NCBI GenBank assembly: GCA_016802295.1
Contig: JAESIW010000109.1
Location: forward strand, 143,673 to 207,672
Source of the DNA: Brachionus rotundiformis
Lineage: Eukaryota; Rotifera; Eurotatoria; Ploima; Brachionidae
Length of the DNA stretch: 64,000 bases
Direction of reading: 5' to 3'
Each line of letters begins with the position of its first letter. Position 1 is the stretch's first letter. Shown piece after piece: positions 43,772 through 54,162 of this stretch. Under the pieces are notes generated by a model. It ran no database searches and had not been told where the DNA came from. It worked only from the letters and a program-made list of their open reading frames with translations. A program made the position numbers and the translations under genes.

Positions 43772-44787
43772 ATGAATATTTCATCTAATTGTGAAAATAA
43801 TTTACTTCCACTGATTACGGACATATTTAATGTTTACGTTTTGCCACCTATTTGCTTCATTGGTATCACACTAAGTCTTTTCTGCATAATAATTGCCAGC
43901 AAATTTGAAAATAATGCTGTATTTTTTTACATAAAAATAAACTCTTTGTCCGACATGACTTTTTTGGCAATTAATTTTTTCATTGGTATAATTAGATGTG
44001 GCAGCATATGCACCTTGGACACAACCTACGGAGCTAAATTTTATGAAAAATACATTTATCTATTTTTAGGTAGCACTATTCTCATGATAAGCTCATTCAT
44101 TGAGATAATAATTATTCTAATCCAGTATTTGACCATTTGCCAAGTTCACCTAATGGAAAAATTGGAAAAAATAAACAAATATATCATTTTATTAATTCTA
44201 TTAATCATATCATTAGTCTTAAACAGTCCAATAGTAATAATTCGAAAAATAGATCAAACAATTAGTCCAGAGAGTGCTGAGACTATTTTTTCCTTGCAAT
44301 TAAATGAGTTTGGCAAAACAGAATTTGGACGGATTTTGTCCATCATGTATGGTTTGATCCGTGGGGCCTTTTTGTTCATTTTGCTTTTAATTTGCAATGT
44401 CTTGCTGACTTATGAATACAGAAAATATCTAAATAACAAGAAAAGAGTCCACCATGCTCCAAATACATTTCAGTAAGCAGAAACCAAAGTAAATCAGACG
44501 CATGTTCGACTGATACCAAAAAAAGTTGCATGAAAATTGCCAATTTAAATGCGCGCATGAGCTCAATGCTTATATGGATGAGTGTCTATTTTTTGATCAG
44601 TCACATACCATTTTCAGCAGCACCAATTCTTTTTGCCCTAAACGTCAACAAGACTTTTTACAATGGATTTTTGATTTTTGCCAACTTGGTACTTTTTATG
44701 TCACATGGATTTACGTTTTTTATATTTTTTGCGTTTAATGGAAAAATTCGTCAACAAACTTATATGTTGTTTAAAAAAAATACCTAA
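43772..44787 (+). CDS. second orphan GPCR, broken by a frameshift in loop 3
   Basis: Two overlapping frames make one seven-helix receptor. 43772-44476 encodes the N-terminus to TM5 (YVLPPICFIGITLSLFCIII for TM1; ILSIMYGLIRGAFLFILLLI for TM5), ending in the basic third loop (NNKKRVHHAPN). The other frame is open from about 44450 (SVSRNQSKSDACSTDTKKS) through TM6 (LIWMSVYFLISHIPFSAAPI) and TM7 (LVLFMSHGFTFFIFFAFNG) to 44787. A single 1- or 2-base shift in the loop near 44440-44470 explains this; no intron of plausible size does. It may be a pseudogene or an assembly error. The TM7 N-P-x-x-Y motif is absent, as in its neighbour. Confidence 0.65.
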
Positions 44788-45224
44788 AAATGTTTATTTT
44801 TAATTGTATATTTAACAGGAATAAAAGTTTTTTCAAATCTTCGAAAAGCTGTTTTTATTGATAAATTATTAAATTAAGTTTTATATTGATAAAAAGAAAG
44901 TATAGACATATATAGGTTAATTTAAGTTTAAAAAAAATATTTGGAATTAAAAATGACATATGATTATATAACGAGTCAAATATATTTATTAAAAAAACAA
45001 AAATACTGAAGATAGTGTAAATTTTTTACGGCGTTTTCGGGAAATACATTTCTCTGAAGTTACATAATTCCTTATAAAAATATTTTATTTCGAATTAAAT
45101 ATATTTTCAAATAGATTAAAACTTTCTTAAACGTGAACTGACAACTATTGTATGATCACATTTATATTGTTTAATTCATTTGCTGCAACTGCTAATATGT
45201 ACTTAATTCCCTTTTTTTTTTCAA
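44788..45224. other. AT-rich spacer
   Basis: 3' flank of the receptor (AATAAA near 44821) and AT-rich DNA. Nothing else seen. Confidence 0.45.
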
Positions 45225-46190
45225 TTTTTTTAATTTAAAGGTAAATCAACAGGCTAGTGCTCTTGTCATAAAGACTGATTAACACTCCATTTAAGCAAAA
45301 GATAACATTCTATCGAGAATTCTATATTGAAAAGCATATAATCCATATTTTTCTAAGAAGTTGTTAATGTCATTAAAATCATTTACTTCAAATTTGAACT
45401 TAAACAGTTTAAATATAGATAAATAATAACTCTTAGCTAACGTAATTGCTCGATTTTAGTGACATGTTCTTATGTATCGAACACTAGTTTTCATTTTGAC
45501 CTTTTTCGACTATTACGACATGACACTGTAGTCAAAAAAGGTCTAAAAATGTTAGTTTAATTATAGCCTCTTTTGAGAAATAGCATAGGAGAGTCGAGCA
45601 ATAATCAAAATAAGGCAATATAAACGTCTCAAAGAACTGTATATTTGCAGAAGTTGATAGAAAAGTCTCTTTATACTGAATAATTTTTTATTCACATCTA
45701 ATGAGATACTACATGCAAAATTAGAAAAGTTTAGATTTTGATCAATTTTAAAACCTTAAAGAGTCATTTCATTTCCACAAAGATTAATCATCAATTAATA
45801 TCAACCTTGCTAAAATAATACCAATCATTAAGATTGTGAATGGTGCCGAAAATTTTTTCAAAACACTATCTAAGTCATTATCAGAATGACTAATCGTATT
45901 ATCATCAGCAAACATTTTTATGTCAAATTTCCTAAGAGATAAGGAAAATCATTTATAAAAATCAGAAAAATAAGAAGACCTAGAACTGAACCCTGCGGTA
46001 CACCTAACTTTAGAGCTGTAGGTTTTGATCTTTGGTTACCAAGATGAACTATTTGAGACCTATTAACAAGAAAATTGGAAAGAAGACCTAAGGAATTATT
46101 GTCAAATCCATAGTGAAAAAATTTCAAGAGAAGAAGATTTGGATCAATCACGTCAAAGGCGTCATAAAAAGTGATAAGGTAGTAAGTTTA
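45225..46190 (-). mobile_element. CR1/Jockey-like LINE, copy C (RT core and 3' end)
   Basis: The most informative copy of this family. The minus-strand frame 45918-46151 carries the RT boxes LGVPQGSVLGLLIFLIFIND. After a 1-base shift it continues KFDIKMFADDNTISHSDND, with the catalytic F-A-D-D intact. Downstream (about 45225-45720) is the same C-terminal and 3' UTR sequence as copies A and B. The G-V-P-Q-G-S...F-A-D-D wording assigns the family to the CR1/Jockey/I group. An internal deletion lies between RT and tail. A 133-bp MITE interrupts the tail at 45435. Confidence 0.8.
45435..45567. mobile_element. 133-bp insertion with 5-bp target duplication in LINE copy C
   Basis: LINE copies A and B read continuously across this point (aactcttttgag), while copy C is split by 133 bp flanked by CTCTT on both sides (45430-34, 45568-72). 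The insert contains a strong internal hairpin: gacctttttcgacta at about 45498-45512 pairs with tagtcaaaaaaggtc at 45529-45543. Its ends (agctaac..., ...attatagc) are only weakly inverted. Superfamily undetermined. Confidence 0.65.
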
Positions 46191-47010
46191 AAGTAACATA
46201 TCTATCACAATTATTATATTTATTTAACTAAAGTAAAAGTTATTTTGACAACTTAAATTAATATAATTGCACTTTATTATTAATTCTTCACAAATTTATA
46301 TAATATCAAACAAAATCAATTAAATTAGAAAAAAATTGTTTTAGGGATAATTATTTTTGCTATACAAAAGGTTGCACAAAAAAGATAAAAAAAATTGTTC
46401 GGTATTATTATTTTATTAATAAAGTTACGATTCAATTAAAAAAATTCATATTCAAATAAAATATATACAATTTTTTTAATTTTTGTAATTTTTTTTTCTT
46501 AAGTGACAGTTTAATAAAATAATTACACAAGTATTATTTTTGTTTTATTGTGATTATATTTATTATAAACTTATTTAATTTATGGTTGTTTTTATTATTT
46601 TTGTTGAAAAAAATTATCTCTCTATTAAAAATAGATAGTTGTTCAATTAGAATTGACAATTTATATTATTTAGATAATATTTAATAAAATTGACACTAAC
46701 TTCAGTACTTAAGTTTTTATTTTATTAATTTTGTTTTAGCTTTGTATTAAACGCGATAAAAAATTTAGGTTTTGGTTCGGACAGCAGCTAAAACATGCTG
46801 GTAAATTGTGCTAATAAGTCAAGATTTGGTTAATCAAAATAATTAATTTTCAAAATCTTGTTATCTTTTTACTTACATAGCCAATGCCAAGATGTCTCAT
46901 TTAATAACTTTAATTTGCTTCTACTATTTAAAAGAGCACCCTTATCTAAAATTAAATACAAAAAAGGCTAGAATTTTATTTTTATAAAAGAAATTTTTAT
47001 TTGATACAAA
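46191..47010. other. AT-rich spacer
   Basis: No frames or repeats recognised. Promoter side of the orphan gene at 47011. Confidence 0.45.
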
Positions 47011-48000
47011 ATGTCTGCTCAAGACTTTATTGAATATTATAAGAATATTGTCAATAAATGTGAGGTTATTTTCCATTTTAAACGATTTATCCAACAATGT
47101 TACTCTTATGATGTAATTGAACCAATTAATTTGAAAGTCCAAACTGTGCCAGTTGATTTCTCCAAACTCAAAGACATGCTGATCAACAATTTATGTCTAA
47201 ATCAATTTTTTTATACCAAAGACTTTTATTTCACTGAAGACTTTTACCATTTGTTCACTATTCTGACAGAAGTAAGTGTGACAGACCAACGATTTGGCCA
47301 GATGGTCTTGCTCAGCCTAATTAGTAAGATAGAACAGGATTTTTACTTTTTTGAAAATTATCTTCAAGAAATTGAACGATTTGAATTAACTAATTCACTA
47401 CCATTCGAGTCACCAATTCAACTATTTAATACATTTAAATCTAATAAAATTATCAAAAACGAAATATTAAACATATCTAAAAGAATACTTATGCTCAACC
47501 AAGTTGATTATAATTTTGAACAATTAGAAATTTTATTTTTCAAATATCCTGATTATCAGCTACTTGGATTTTCTGGTTTTAACCAAATTTATGTGGCATT
47601 TAGGCCTTTAGTTGCTCTGGTGAAAAAATTAGCTACCAATCGAGTCAAAGAAGATGCTGATCTTGTCATAAAATTGGAGTTTTTAAGGCTATTTGTTTAC
47701 TTGAGTGTACATGTGGTACTTGTTTGGACAAAAGATGACCTTAATTTTCCACATCCTAGAAGCAAAGACTTTAAGCCTAGTTGGGTCTTTGATTCAAATA
47801 TTTTGACCCAGAATCGAATTCTGAATTCAAATATAAATTGGTTTGAGTATGAAGATGCTGACTTGGATATTTGGAGGGTATTTTTTGATAGCCTTATTTT
47901 TCACAATAGACTTGTTTACTTTGATGTGAAAAAGTCAAGAGTCAAATTCAAAAAGCAACTAAATCCAATGCTTGGTATTGATTATTTTTCGTTTTATTAA
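47011..48000 (+). CDS. uncharacterised 329-residue protein, intronless
   Basis: A long ATG-initiated frame with balanced composition in very AT-rich DNA, so almost certainly coding. The product is mostly alpha-helical and soluble-looking, rich in F, Y, L and N, with no signal peptide or clear membrane helix. Distinct pieces are TVPVDFSKLKDMLINNLCLN, LEFLRLFVYLSVHVVLVWT and PSWVFDSNI, and the end reads LNPMLGIDYFSFY. I recognise no domain. It lies between a LINE copy and the rhodanese gene on the same strand as the latter. It is probably lineage-restricted or fast-evolving. Confidence 0.65.
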   Translation: MSAQDFIEYYKNIVNKCEVIFHFKRFIQQCYSYDVIEPINLKVQTVPVDFSKLKDMLINNLCLNQFFYTKDFYFTEDFYHLFTILTEVSVTDQRFGQMVLLSLISKIEQDFYFFENYLQEIERFELTNSLPFESPIQLFNTFKSNKIIKNEILNISKRILMLNQVDYNFEQLEILFFKYPDYQLLGFSGFNQIYVAFRPLVALVKKLATNRVKEDADLVIKLEFLRLFVYLSVHVVLVWTKDDLNFPHPRSKDFKPSWVFDSNILTQNRILNSNINWFEYEDADLDIWRVFFDSLIFHNRLVYFDVKKSRVKFKKQLNPMLGIDYFSFY

Positions 48001-48590
48001 TTTTTCAATAAATACTTAATTAAAATTTAATAAGCATTTTTTTAACCTTTAGTTTGATTCATTTGATACCATTAAAGATAACAGTTATGGTTATATTATT
48101 AATATAAAATCCATATAAAAAAAAAATTAATTATTTATTTTTAATGAGTTTAATTCTTGAAACTTTATGTAAAATTTTCATATTTAATTTGAATGCTGTT
48201 GACAATACTAATTATAATAAATAATGTCACTTAAGGTAATATTTAAGAAAAATCTTTTAAAGTTTTTTATTTTAAAATTTAAAAAATTAATATAAATGAA
48301 AAATAATATTATCAACTTAATAAAAGTAAAAAATAAAATAATTTTTAATTTTCTAATGAAAAATTACGATTCATTGTAAAATGGTTTCAAGAAGTATTTT
48401 CCTTAATTAAAACCAGCTTTGTCATGATTAGAACGACATTGTTTGACATAAACAATGGCGCATATTTAAGCCTTGGAAACATTTATAAAATAAATTATTA
48501 TAAAAAAAGTCGTCCTAATTGACTATTTAAAAGGTGAGCATCATTTTAAATGATAAAGTTATCTTTTACAAATTATTTTTTTCATTTAAA
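48001..48590. other. spacer and rhodanese 5' region
   Basis: AT-rich. A GT-AG pair (gtgagc at 48534, ttcag ending about 48600) could form a short leader intron in the rhodanese transcript, which would move the start to the Met of MGNKLP. Confidence 0.35.
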
Positions 48591-49611
48591 ATGGATTCAG
48601 AAATGGGAAATAAGCTACCAACTCTAATTGAGCCAGAATCTTTGGATAATCTTATTAAAGAGCCCGATTTTGACAAAAAAAATCGAATAATAGAAGTACA
48701 TCTTGGACCTGGCGCACGTGGAGACTACGAGGCGTAAATTAGATAATAAAAAAAAAAACTAATTTATTTCAATAATTAATTTAGCTCTCACATAAAAAAC
48801 GCCCTTTTTTTTGACACATTTTCCTGCTTTGAGCCGACCAAGCTCTTTCCCAAAGACTGGCCTAAACCTGACAAATTTGCCGAATACCTTGGTGACATGG
48901 GTATATCTAATAAACATAATGTAATTATATATGATCGAACACAATACGGTTTTGCTGCTGCTTCGAGAGTATGGCTACATTTGAGAGCATTTGGTAATCA
49001 AAATGTCTCAATTCTGAACGGAGGTTTAAATGCTTGGAAAAGCAAAAATTTTGAACTTACCAATGAAATTAGGACTTTTCCAGTATAATTAAATAATAAC
49101 AGGATGTAAAAGATAATAAAATTTATATTTTATTTAAGAAAGTAGAATTTAAAATCAAGGAGAATAAAACTCTGGTAAAAAATTACGATGACATTGTGAG
49201 ATGTTTGAGCACCAAATCGGCGCAGTTGGTTGATGTAAGAACAGCTGAGGAGTATAACAAAGAAAATCAAGTTCTTGGTCAAAATTTTATTCCAAGTTCA
49301 AAAAATTTTCCTTTTCCTGAACTTTTTAATCCCGATACGGGCAAAATAAAAGAAAAAGCTCAAATAATTGAGAGTAATATAAACAAAATTAATTTTTAAC
49401 AAGAGATAATTTAATTTTGTATAAAGTGTTCCAAAAAGCGGGAATTAATTTGAGCGGCCAAGTGATTCTGTATTGTAACACTAGTGTAACAGCTTCAATA
49501 GTGGCGTTTGCCGCCTTTCTGATCGGACATGAAAATATTCCAGTCTATAAAGGATCCTGGATTGAATATTCCCAGCGAAAAGAAGAAGAAGTAAAAAATC
49601 AATCCGAATAG
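48591..49611 (+). CDS. TST: two-domain rhodanese (thiosulfate/3-mercaptopyruvate sulfurtransferase), four exons
   Basis: Sulfur-transfer enzyme of the TST/MPST family; 286 residues against 297 in human. Exons 48591-48733, 48785-49082, 49139-49373 and 49427-49611 (introns 51, 56 and 53 bp). The N-terminal, non-catalytic domain has the family's IIEVHLGPGARGDYEASHI, ALFFD and VSILNGGLNAW. The C-terminal domain has LVDVRTAEEY and the active-site loop YCNTSVTAS with catalytic Cys242; the loop has no second basic residue, so MPST-like versus TST-like specificity cannot be fixed. GSWIEYSQR closes the fold. No clear mitochondrial leader is visible. The start is MDSEMGNK, or possibly the second Met if a leader intron is used. 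Confidence 0.92.
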
Positions 49612-51260
49612 AACATATATTTATTATAAACTTTAAAAATTTAATCAAAATTTTAGAAAAAAAAATATATTTTTTTTTGTATAACTTTTATTTTTTGATA
49701 AAAATTTTTTCATCTAAACAGTTAAATAAATTTAGATAACTTAAAATAAAATAGAAATAATTTTTTATCTTATCTAAAATTGGGTGCTTTAATGCTTAAT
49801 CATTTATCTCTTAAAAATTAACCATAAGAAACAGCTAACACCAATACACAGGTATTTTTTTCTTTTTCTTTTGATTGTTTTTGCCATTAATTTTTTTCAA
49901 TTTCTAATTTAAATATTAACAAAAATCAAAAATAAAATTCTTTATTATTTAAAGGCTTTATCTTTAGAGATAAGGTCAAGATGGTATATTATATTGGTTA
50001 GCATTGTCTTAATTATTTTATCTACCAGAGTCTTACAAACTCTGCCAAAATATTTTGGGTGCACAGTTATGCATAGTGTTTTCGAAGCCCAAAAAAAGTT
50101 TTTATGAATAATCTACAAAGATACTTGACAGTCAAAGATAGTAAATTTAAAAATATTGCCTTTTTAGAATGAATCATTGAGACCAAGAAGAAATACATAT
50201 AGTTTTATTTTTTGATGATATAAAAAATTCATAAAAATATAATAAAAATATAAAAATGTAAGTGGTATGAAAAGCATTGAAAATTACCTAATTTTGGATC
50301 GTTTGATTGATCGAAATGGTTCTTAAGAATAAATTGGTTTATTTTCTTCCTCTTTATTTGAAAAAATATGTTGATTAAATTTTTTAGCTTGTTAATTAAA
50401 TGTTTGTATCAGATGGAATTTTTACATAAATAAATTTTTTTTTAATTAAACTTGTTAAACTAATTATTTTTTTATTTTGAAAATCACATTTTGTTACATG
50501 TAGCTCAATTAGATAAAATAGAATTACAAAATATTAAAAATTATTCGATTTTGTTTATTTTATTATATACAATAAAATTTTGTGGTAATATTTTTTTCCA
50601 AAGAGTTAAGTAGTTAATTTAAGATTTTAAACTAAGATTTATAGATAATCAAATTTTATGGTAAACTATTCTAAACTACGCGTAATATAATCTATACCCA
50701 TAAATTTATTAAAAATGACCATAAATATAATAAAGTTTCCATAAATTTATTTAAAATAGAATAAACTTAACAGTTATTTATCAAATTGAATAAAAAAGTA
50801 ATAGAAAATAGAACTATTGTACCATTTTATTTATAAACACCAAATTAGAAAACTCAATGACCATATGGTACACAAATTGAATGGATTTATTAACTAATTA
50901 AGTATACAGACTTTTGAATGAATCTTTTAGTTCATGTTTTTTACTTTTATTCGTATCTTTTTAAAAAAATGCAATTAAAAGTCCTAAGTAATCTTTGTTG
51001 GTCTAATAGAATGGCTTCGATCAGAAAAAGCTTTAGTCTCTTCATACAGCTTTATATTGAGGTTTAAATACACCTAAAAATGGGCTCTTCTATTTTTTTT
51101 GGAGAAGATTTGCATGTATATTTCATTGGTTAAATTATATTTTTAGGGTATTGTGTATTTGTAAATGAAGAGTATTTAAAGAGTTAATTTCGGAACCATT
51201 TTTTAATTACTTGAGTAAATTAATTATATCTGCTACGCCTGGATACGGTTAAGCTAATGA
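49612..51260. other. AT-rich spacer
   Basis: 1.6 kb without frames, RNA genes or recognisable repeats apart from simple AT-rich runs. Confidence 0.5.
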
Positions 51261-51277
51261 AATAATTTTTATTTAAA

Positions 51278-52018
51278 TTTGTTTTATTTTATTAAACAAT
51301 TCTCTCACACAGTCCTCTTAAGCAATCTGTCCACTCTCTTTCTGGTCTTCCTCTTCCACACTTTCCACTCGAAATATCACCAAATAGAACAATTTTTGGT
51401 AAACGTGTGTCCAACATTCGTCGTACATGTCCTGCCCATCTTAGCCTTTTTGTTCTGACGATTTTATCAAGCGAGACAGTCTTAGTTTGATTGTAGAGTT
51501 TTTGTTCTGACAAACCAATTCTTTGAGGACCTACTATCTGCATCAAGCGTCTTTTGTGAAAACTATTTTGTTTTTGACAGTCAGAAGGACTGCATGTCCA
51601 CATGGTAGTCGCCTTTACTGTAGCTAAATAAATCTTACTTTTTGTTCTATAACTAATTTCCGGTTTATTCCATATTGAATTCAAGCACTGAAATCTGTAA
51701 ACTCCAAGACCTATTCTTCTTTGGATCTCTGAACTCGATTTCGAATCGTTTGTCACACGACATCCCAGGTATATAAAATGGTCAACTTGTTCAACCTCTT
51801 TACCCCTGATTCTCAGAGCCTCGCGTACCGCATCTTTAACATTAATTGACATCTTTTTTGTCTTCTTGATGTTGATCTTGAGTCCCCACTTAAGCATGGC
51901 CACATCAAGTCGTTTCATACAATCGGACAAAGCGTTTTCATTTTCGCATAGCAGTACTAAGTCATCTGCGTAAAGGAGTGCTATAATGCGTTGTTTCCCT
52001 GCCACTTTCGTGGCCAGT
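51278..52018 (-). mobile_element. 5'-truncated RTE-type LINE (RT C-terminal half)
   Basis: The minus-strand frame (52005 to 51292) is open for 237 codons. It starts at the catalytic box (IIALLYADDLVLLCENENAL) and runs through the thumb (WGLKINIKKTKKMSINV) and FIYLGCRVTNDSKSSSEI. It ends with the RTE-type C-terminal block (RLRWAGHVRRMLDTRLP, GRGRPEREWTDCL). Unlike the other LINE remnants the frame is intact as far as it goes, so the insertion is fairly young. The 5' break abuts an (ATT)n run at 52019-52041. Confidence 0.85.
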
Positions 52019-52041
52019 TTATTATTATTATTATTATTAAT
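52019..52041. repeat. (ATT)n microsatellite
   Basis: Perfect trinucleotide run at the 5' junction of the RTE-type LINE fragment. It may mark the target site or the tail of an older retroposon. Confidence 0.8.
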
Positions 52042-52050
52042 TTAACTACA

Positions 52051-52176
52051 CAATTAATTACATTAATTAAGATCTGAGTTATATAAATGTTGGTTGTGGA
52101 AATATTCGATTAAAAAAGTATTTTTGGTTAAGAATTAAATTAAAAACTTCATTCTTTAAGTCAAGATAAATATCAA
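52051..52176 (+). repeat. direct repeat, left copy (about 126 bp)
   Basis: The block from caattaattacattaattaa through tgttggttgtggaaatattc to tctttaagtcaagat recurs in the same orientation at 53331-53457 with about 85-90% identity. A short third match (aactacacaattaattac) occurs at 52613-52630. Confidence 0.8.
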
Positions 52177-52239
52177 AAGTAATAAAAATTGCATACAATA
52201 ATCGATAATAACTAGATAAATTATAGTGTTATCAAAAAA

Positions 52240-52434
52240 TTGATAACAACTGGTTTTTCATTTAATGAGTTTTCTCTTGATGAAATTAAAAAAGCTCTGA
52301 ATGAACTACCCTCTTCTAGCTCAACTAGTTATATTGGTTTTCATCCTATGATATTAAACAGACTTCCAGACTACCAAAATATAAAAATAAAATTCTTCAA
52401 TTTGTTAGTTCTGTTAAATAAAAAAAAAATTTAA
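52240..52434 (+). pseudogene. LINE reverse-transcriptase N-terminal scrap
   Basis: Sixty-odd codons read FSLDEIKKALNELPSSSSTS then HPMILNRLPDYQN. This resembles the start of LINE RT domains (E-x-x-x-A-L-x-x-L...S...G). It is not continuous with any other RT fragment here. Confidence 0.45.
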
Positions 52435-52962
52435 TTAATAAAAAAAAAAATTTAATTATTTATTTAAATTAAGAAATTTATTTCCAAAGTTTATCCATTA
52501 TTAGACGATGAATGAAGCAAAATTTTTTAATACTTGAATTTCTAATCTTTGGAAGCTTTTTTGTTTGCTTTGAAGGAATTTTCTTATATTTTGTTTTATT
52601 TTATTGAACAATTAAACTACACAATTAATTACGGCCGCTAATAAGTGATGTCCACAGAGCTTAATAAAATCTACCACAAATATATAGGTTTCATAACGAA
52701 AATAATAATAATAAAACAATTTTTTAATTTGATGATAACTAATAAATGATATTTATCACTTTTTTTTAATATTAAAAACAAAATTAATAAAAAATGATCA
52801 AAAATATTTCACTCATAACAGTAATTTATTTTTTATTGATTAGCTTCAGATCAAATTTATTAGTTAATGAGTTAATTAATTTAATTTTAATGTCCAAAAT
52901 TGAGTAATATAAATACAAAATGACTTAACCAAGTAGTATTAATAAATTTTAAAGTAATAGGT
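52435..52962. other. AT-rich spacer with LINE tail scrap
   Basis: At 52591-52611 the sequence ttgttttattttattgaaca matches the 3' tail of the RTE LINE at 51279. It then passes directly into aactacacaattaattac, which in the left copy lies beyond the LINE. This suggests a duplication of the locus with the LINE body deleted. Confidence 0.4.
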
Positions 52963-53175
52963 ATGAATGTTCCAATAGAGAGAAAAAGAAAAGTTGGTGT
53001 ATCATGTTACCAAAATCAACCGTCTGATTGTGTAGTATCAGAAGAAATAATGGTCGACGATGATGAAGACGAGAGCAGCAATGAGCCCGAACAACCGAGA
53101 CCAAGTAAAAAAGCGAAGGCATCTAGTGAGACTGATGATGCAAACGTTAACATTAACAAATGTACTCAAGATTAA
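52963..53175 (+). CDS. possible small disordered nuclear-type protein (70 aa)
   Basis: ATG-started frame of 70 residues with an amino-acid mix unlike the AT-rich background: basic MNVPIERKRKVG, an acidic stretch (VDDDEDESSNEPEQ), then basic PSKKAKAS and a polar end. Two lysine/arginine clusters could be nuclear-localisation signals. A TATA-like taatataaat lies about 50 bp upstream at 52906. No family recognised. It sits between the two direct repeats at 52051 and 53331, so it may belong to a duplicated or mobile segment. Confidence 0.4.
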   Translation: MNVPIERKRKVGVSCYQNQPSDCVVSEEIMVDDDEDESSNEPEQPRPSKKAKASSETDDANVNINKCTQD

Positions 53176-53330
53176 TATAATATTTTTTTTGTTTTAATTA
53201 ATAAAAATTTGTATTACTTCTATTAAAATAATTCGATTTTTGATATTTTTATTCAAAACTAATAAAACTGTCTAAATTCTAACATATTTGTTTTTTTTTA
53301 TTAAATTTGTGACAGTAAAATATTCATGAT

Positions 53331-53457
53331 CAATTAATTACATTAATTAAGACCTGAATTGTATAAATGTTGGTTGTGGAAATATTCGATTAAAACAAAT
53401 AAAAAATTGATGGTAAACGAATTAAATTAAAAACTTCATTCTTTAAGTCAAGATTAA
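53331..53457 (+). repeat. direct repeat, right copy
   Basis: Pairs with 52051-52176. The two copies bracket 1.15 kb that includes the RT scrap and the 70-residue frame. Confidence 0.8.
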
Positions 53458-53721
53458 TATCAAATTGATAATTTTTGAAACTTTGGCATTACCATTATAT
53501 AAAAAAAATTAACTGAATTTTATTTGTTTTTTTATTAAATTGTTTAAGTGAAAAAAATTATTGTATAAAATTGAAATTATTAATTAATTGTTAGTAGACA
53601 ATATTTAGACAAAATAGAATTTAGAAAAAAAATTCAACTTAATTAAATGAGCTCATCAAAATGTGACACAAAATTTATTATCAAATCATAATTAAAATAA
53701 AAATTTAAAAAAATTTTAAAA

Positions 53722-53900
53722 AGTGGCACTGCTGGGAGCACGCGTGTCGTGCGGCGCCGGCTTCTCCCACACGGAACGATCTACTTCATTCAAACTAACT
53801 AACATACTTGGTAAGGCACTAACTGTGATTAAGAGAAGCAGATGCGCTCACGGCCCGGTGCGTCCGCGCGCCACTTGTTCAAATTTTTCCAACAAACATC
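53722..53900 (-). other. GC-rich island, possible exon remnant
   Basis: About 180 bp of high GC (acgcgtgtcgtgcggcgccg; gtgcgtccgcgcgccacttg) between AT-rich flanks. On the minus strand a frame reads LPSMLVSLNEVDRSVWEKPA then PHDTRAPSSATF and stops near 53719. Upstream (WKNLNKWRADAPG) would join only across a 29-bp gtgagc...cacag segment, too short for a normal intron. In base composition it resembles the GC-rich genes of this window. I cannot name it; decayed terminal exon or captured gene fragment are both possible. Confidence 0.35.
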
Positions 53901-54162
53901 AATAATTGGTGCCTAGCTAGCCATTTTGTCCTGTATGCAATAAATTGCAGTCATCCTCGTTTAAAGTTTCACATTTTTTTGTTTACCAAGTCCAATTTAA
54001 AATAGAAAGAAGATACAAATTTTAATTTAATTTAAAAAAATTAAAGTCATTTAGATTTATGATGAGTATAAAAATTAATTAGCAAAAAATTTTTTGTATA
54101 AAAGAAGAAGAAAAAAAAAGATTAATTTTCATAAAGTAAAAATAAGTGAAGAAGACAAAAGC
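53901..54162. other. cyclin 3' flank
   Basis: AT-rich 3' UTR region of the minus-strand cyclin gene; no other feature seen. Confidence 0.4.
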
